In this document: one piece after another, positions 5,629-6,581 of the stretch
How the letters are laid out: every line of letters starts with the position of its first letter
Position numbering within the stretch: the stretch's first letter is position 1
NCBI GenBank assembly: GCA_013361745.1
Contig: JABFXM010000076.1
Location: 1 to 6,581 of the forward strand
Source of the DNA: Gemmatimonadaceae bacterium
GTDB lineage: Bacteria; Gemmatimonadota; Gemmatimonadetes; Gemmatimonadales; Gemmatimonadaceae
Reading direction: 5' to 3'
Length of the DNA stretch: 6,581 bases
Notes under the pieces: generated by a model
Told to the model about the DNA's origin: nothing
The model's input: the letters and a program-made list of their open reading frames with translations, nothing else
Databases searched by the model: none
Made by a program: the position numbers and the translations under genes

Positions 5629-6581
5629 GTGGCATTCGGAACTCGCAGGCCGACGGTGACGACGAACGTCGGCGGTGTGCTCGTTGGCGCGGCGCACCCG
5701 GTCGTCGTGCAGTCGATGACCAACACCGACACCGCCGACGCGGCATCGACGGTCGCGCAGGTCGCGGCGCTCGCGCGCGCGGGCTCGCAGATCGTGCGCG
5801 TCACGGTCAACAACGACGAGGCGGCGGCCGCGGTCCCGGAGATCGTTCGCCGGCTCGCCGACGAAGAGAACCTCACGGTCCCCATCGTCGGCGACTTCCA
5901 CTACAACGGCCACCTGCTGCTGGCGCGCCACCCGGAGTGCGCGCGGGCGCTCGCGAAGTACCGGATCAATCCCGGCAACGTGGGCAGCAAGCGTCGCGAC
6001 GAGAACTTCCGCACCATCGTGCAGGTCGCGGTCGACAACGGGAAGCCGGTCCGCATCGGGGTGAACTGGGGCTCGCTCGACCAGGATCTCCTCACCGCGA
6101 TGATGGACGAGAACGCCCGGGCGGGAAGCCCGCGCAATGCGCGCGACGTCTACATCGAGGCGATGCTCGAGAGCGCGCTCCGTTCGGCGGCGCTCGCGGA
6201 GGAAGTGGGGCTTCCACACGACCGGATCATCATCTCGGCGAAGGTCTCGCAGGTGCAGGATCTCGTGGACGTCTACCGCCGGCTCGGCGCCCGCTGCGAC
6301 TACCCGCTCCATCTCGGCCTCACCGAGGCCGGCCTCGGGACGAAGGGCATCGTCGCCAGCACCGCCGGGCTCTCGATCCTGCTCGCCGAGGGGATCGGCG
6401 ACACGATGCGTGTCTCGCTGACGCCGAAGCCTAACGGCGACCGGACCGAGGAGGTGCAGGTGGCGCAGCAGATCCTGCAGTCGCTCGGCCTGCGCAGCTT
6501 CACGCCGCAGGTGACGTCGTGTCCCGGCTGCGGTCGCACGACCTCGACCTTCTTCCAGCACATGGCCGAGGACATCCAGAC
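5629..6581 (+). CDS. ispG: IspG (GcpE), 4-hydroxy-3-methylbut-2-enyl diphosphate synthase, 3'-truncated
   Basis: IspG reduces and opens methylerythritol cyclodiphosphate to HMBPP, the next-to-last step of the MEP isoprenoid pathway, in the cytoplasm with a [4Fe-4S] cluster. The first 317 residues are present. The TIM-barrel part shows [12 protein letters not shown] (24-35), [12 protein letters not shown] (87-98), [10 protein letters not shown] (111-120), [12 protein letters not shown] (141-152), HLGLTEAG (228-235) and [14 protein letters not shown] (251-264). The cluster domain begins with CPGCGRT: Cys298 and Cys301 are two of the three cluster ligands; the third Cys and the catalytic Glu lie past the window. 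The 'HYNGHLL', 'NWGSLDQ' and '[10 protein letters not shown]' wording marks the roughly 400-residue clade found in alphaproteobacteria, Acidobacteria and relatives, not the 372-residue E. coli type. GTG at 5629 has a purine-rich ribosome site and gives the family N-terminus. A short AT-rich patch (TAACTTTATC, 5566-5575) upstream may be part of its promoter. Confidence 0.97.
   Translation, partial: MAFGTRRPTVTTNVGGVLVGAAHPVVVQSMTNTDTADAASTVAQVAALARAGSQIVRVTVNNDEAAAAVPEIVRRLADEENLTVPIVGDFHYNGHLLLARHPECARALAKYRINPGNVGSKRRDENFRTIVQVAVDNGKPVRIGVNWGSLDQDLLTAMMDENARAGSPRNARDVYIEAMLESALRSAALAEEVGLPHDRIIISAKVSQVQDLVDVYRRLGARCDYPLHLGLTEAGLGTKGIVASTAGLSILLAEGIGDTMRVSLTPKPNGDRTEEVQVAQQILQSLGLRSFTPQVTSCPGCGRTTSTFFQHMAEDIQ
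6429..6436 (+). repeat. GCCTAACG octamer, copy 4
   Basis: Fourth copy, plus-strand orientation, inside ispG, read as the CCT-AAC of Lys-Pro-Asn-Gly (267-270), in a surface-loop region between conserved strands. Confidence 0.7.

Noticed and set aside
5200..6561. A long open frame of 453 codons on the minus strand opposite ispG.
   Set aside because: It is Arg/Asp/His-rich antisense sequence without a recognisable domain and overlaps both ispG and the start of the single-TM gene; such frames are common opposite GC-rich genes.

Overview
The window reads as ordinary chromosomal DNA from a very GC-rich bacterium (by eye about 70% G+C). Likely a Gemmatimonadota member. The clues are indirect: an IspG of the '[10 protein letters not shown]' clade rather than the E. 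coli-like clade, a PafA-type alkaline phosphatase, one promoter that matches the Bacteroidota consensus (same superphylum), and an octamer, GCCTAACG, that recurs four times. No rRNA, tRNA, IS element, CRISPR array or phage gene is visible. No gene-free stretch exceeds about 210 bases.

Layout. Positions 1-1557 (+) hold the 3' part of a gene for a Pro/Ala/Arg-rich, single-pass membrane protein that I cannot name. After an 80-base convergent gap come two minus-strand genes read leftward from a shared start near 3902: a secreted PafA-like alkaline phosphatase (3902-2265), then an Smr-like protein (2258-1638) that begins with TTG six bases after the phosphatase stop. A 200-base divergent region follows. 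It holds the phosphatase promoter and, next to the rightward gene, an AT-rich island of about 80 bases (34% G+C) in front of a small predicted DNA-binding protein with an AT-hook-like tail (4103-4504, +). That gene converges on a cold-shock protein gene (4753-4538, -), and a perfect 13-bp hairpin sits between and partly inside the convergent ends. Upstream on the same minus strand is a small single-TM protein of a conserved but uncharacterised family (5417-4908). Its 5' end faces ispG (5629 to the window edge, +), an isoprenoid-pathway gene cut off by the end of the window.

Functionally this is a mosaic of small units rather than one pathway: phosphate scavenging in the periplasm (PafA), isoprenoid precursor synthesis (IspG), RNA chaperoning (Csp), a local DNA-binding regulator and two membrane proteins of unknown role. 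I see no convincing new multi-gene system. The points most worth a second look are the repeated octamer, the Bacteroidota-style promoter, the AT-island/AT-hook pairing, and the Smr-like protein that has lost the usual Smr signature residues.
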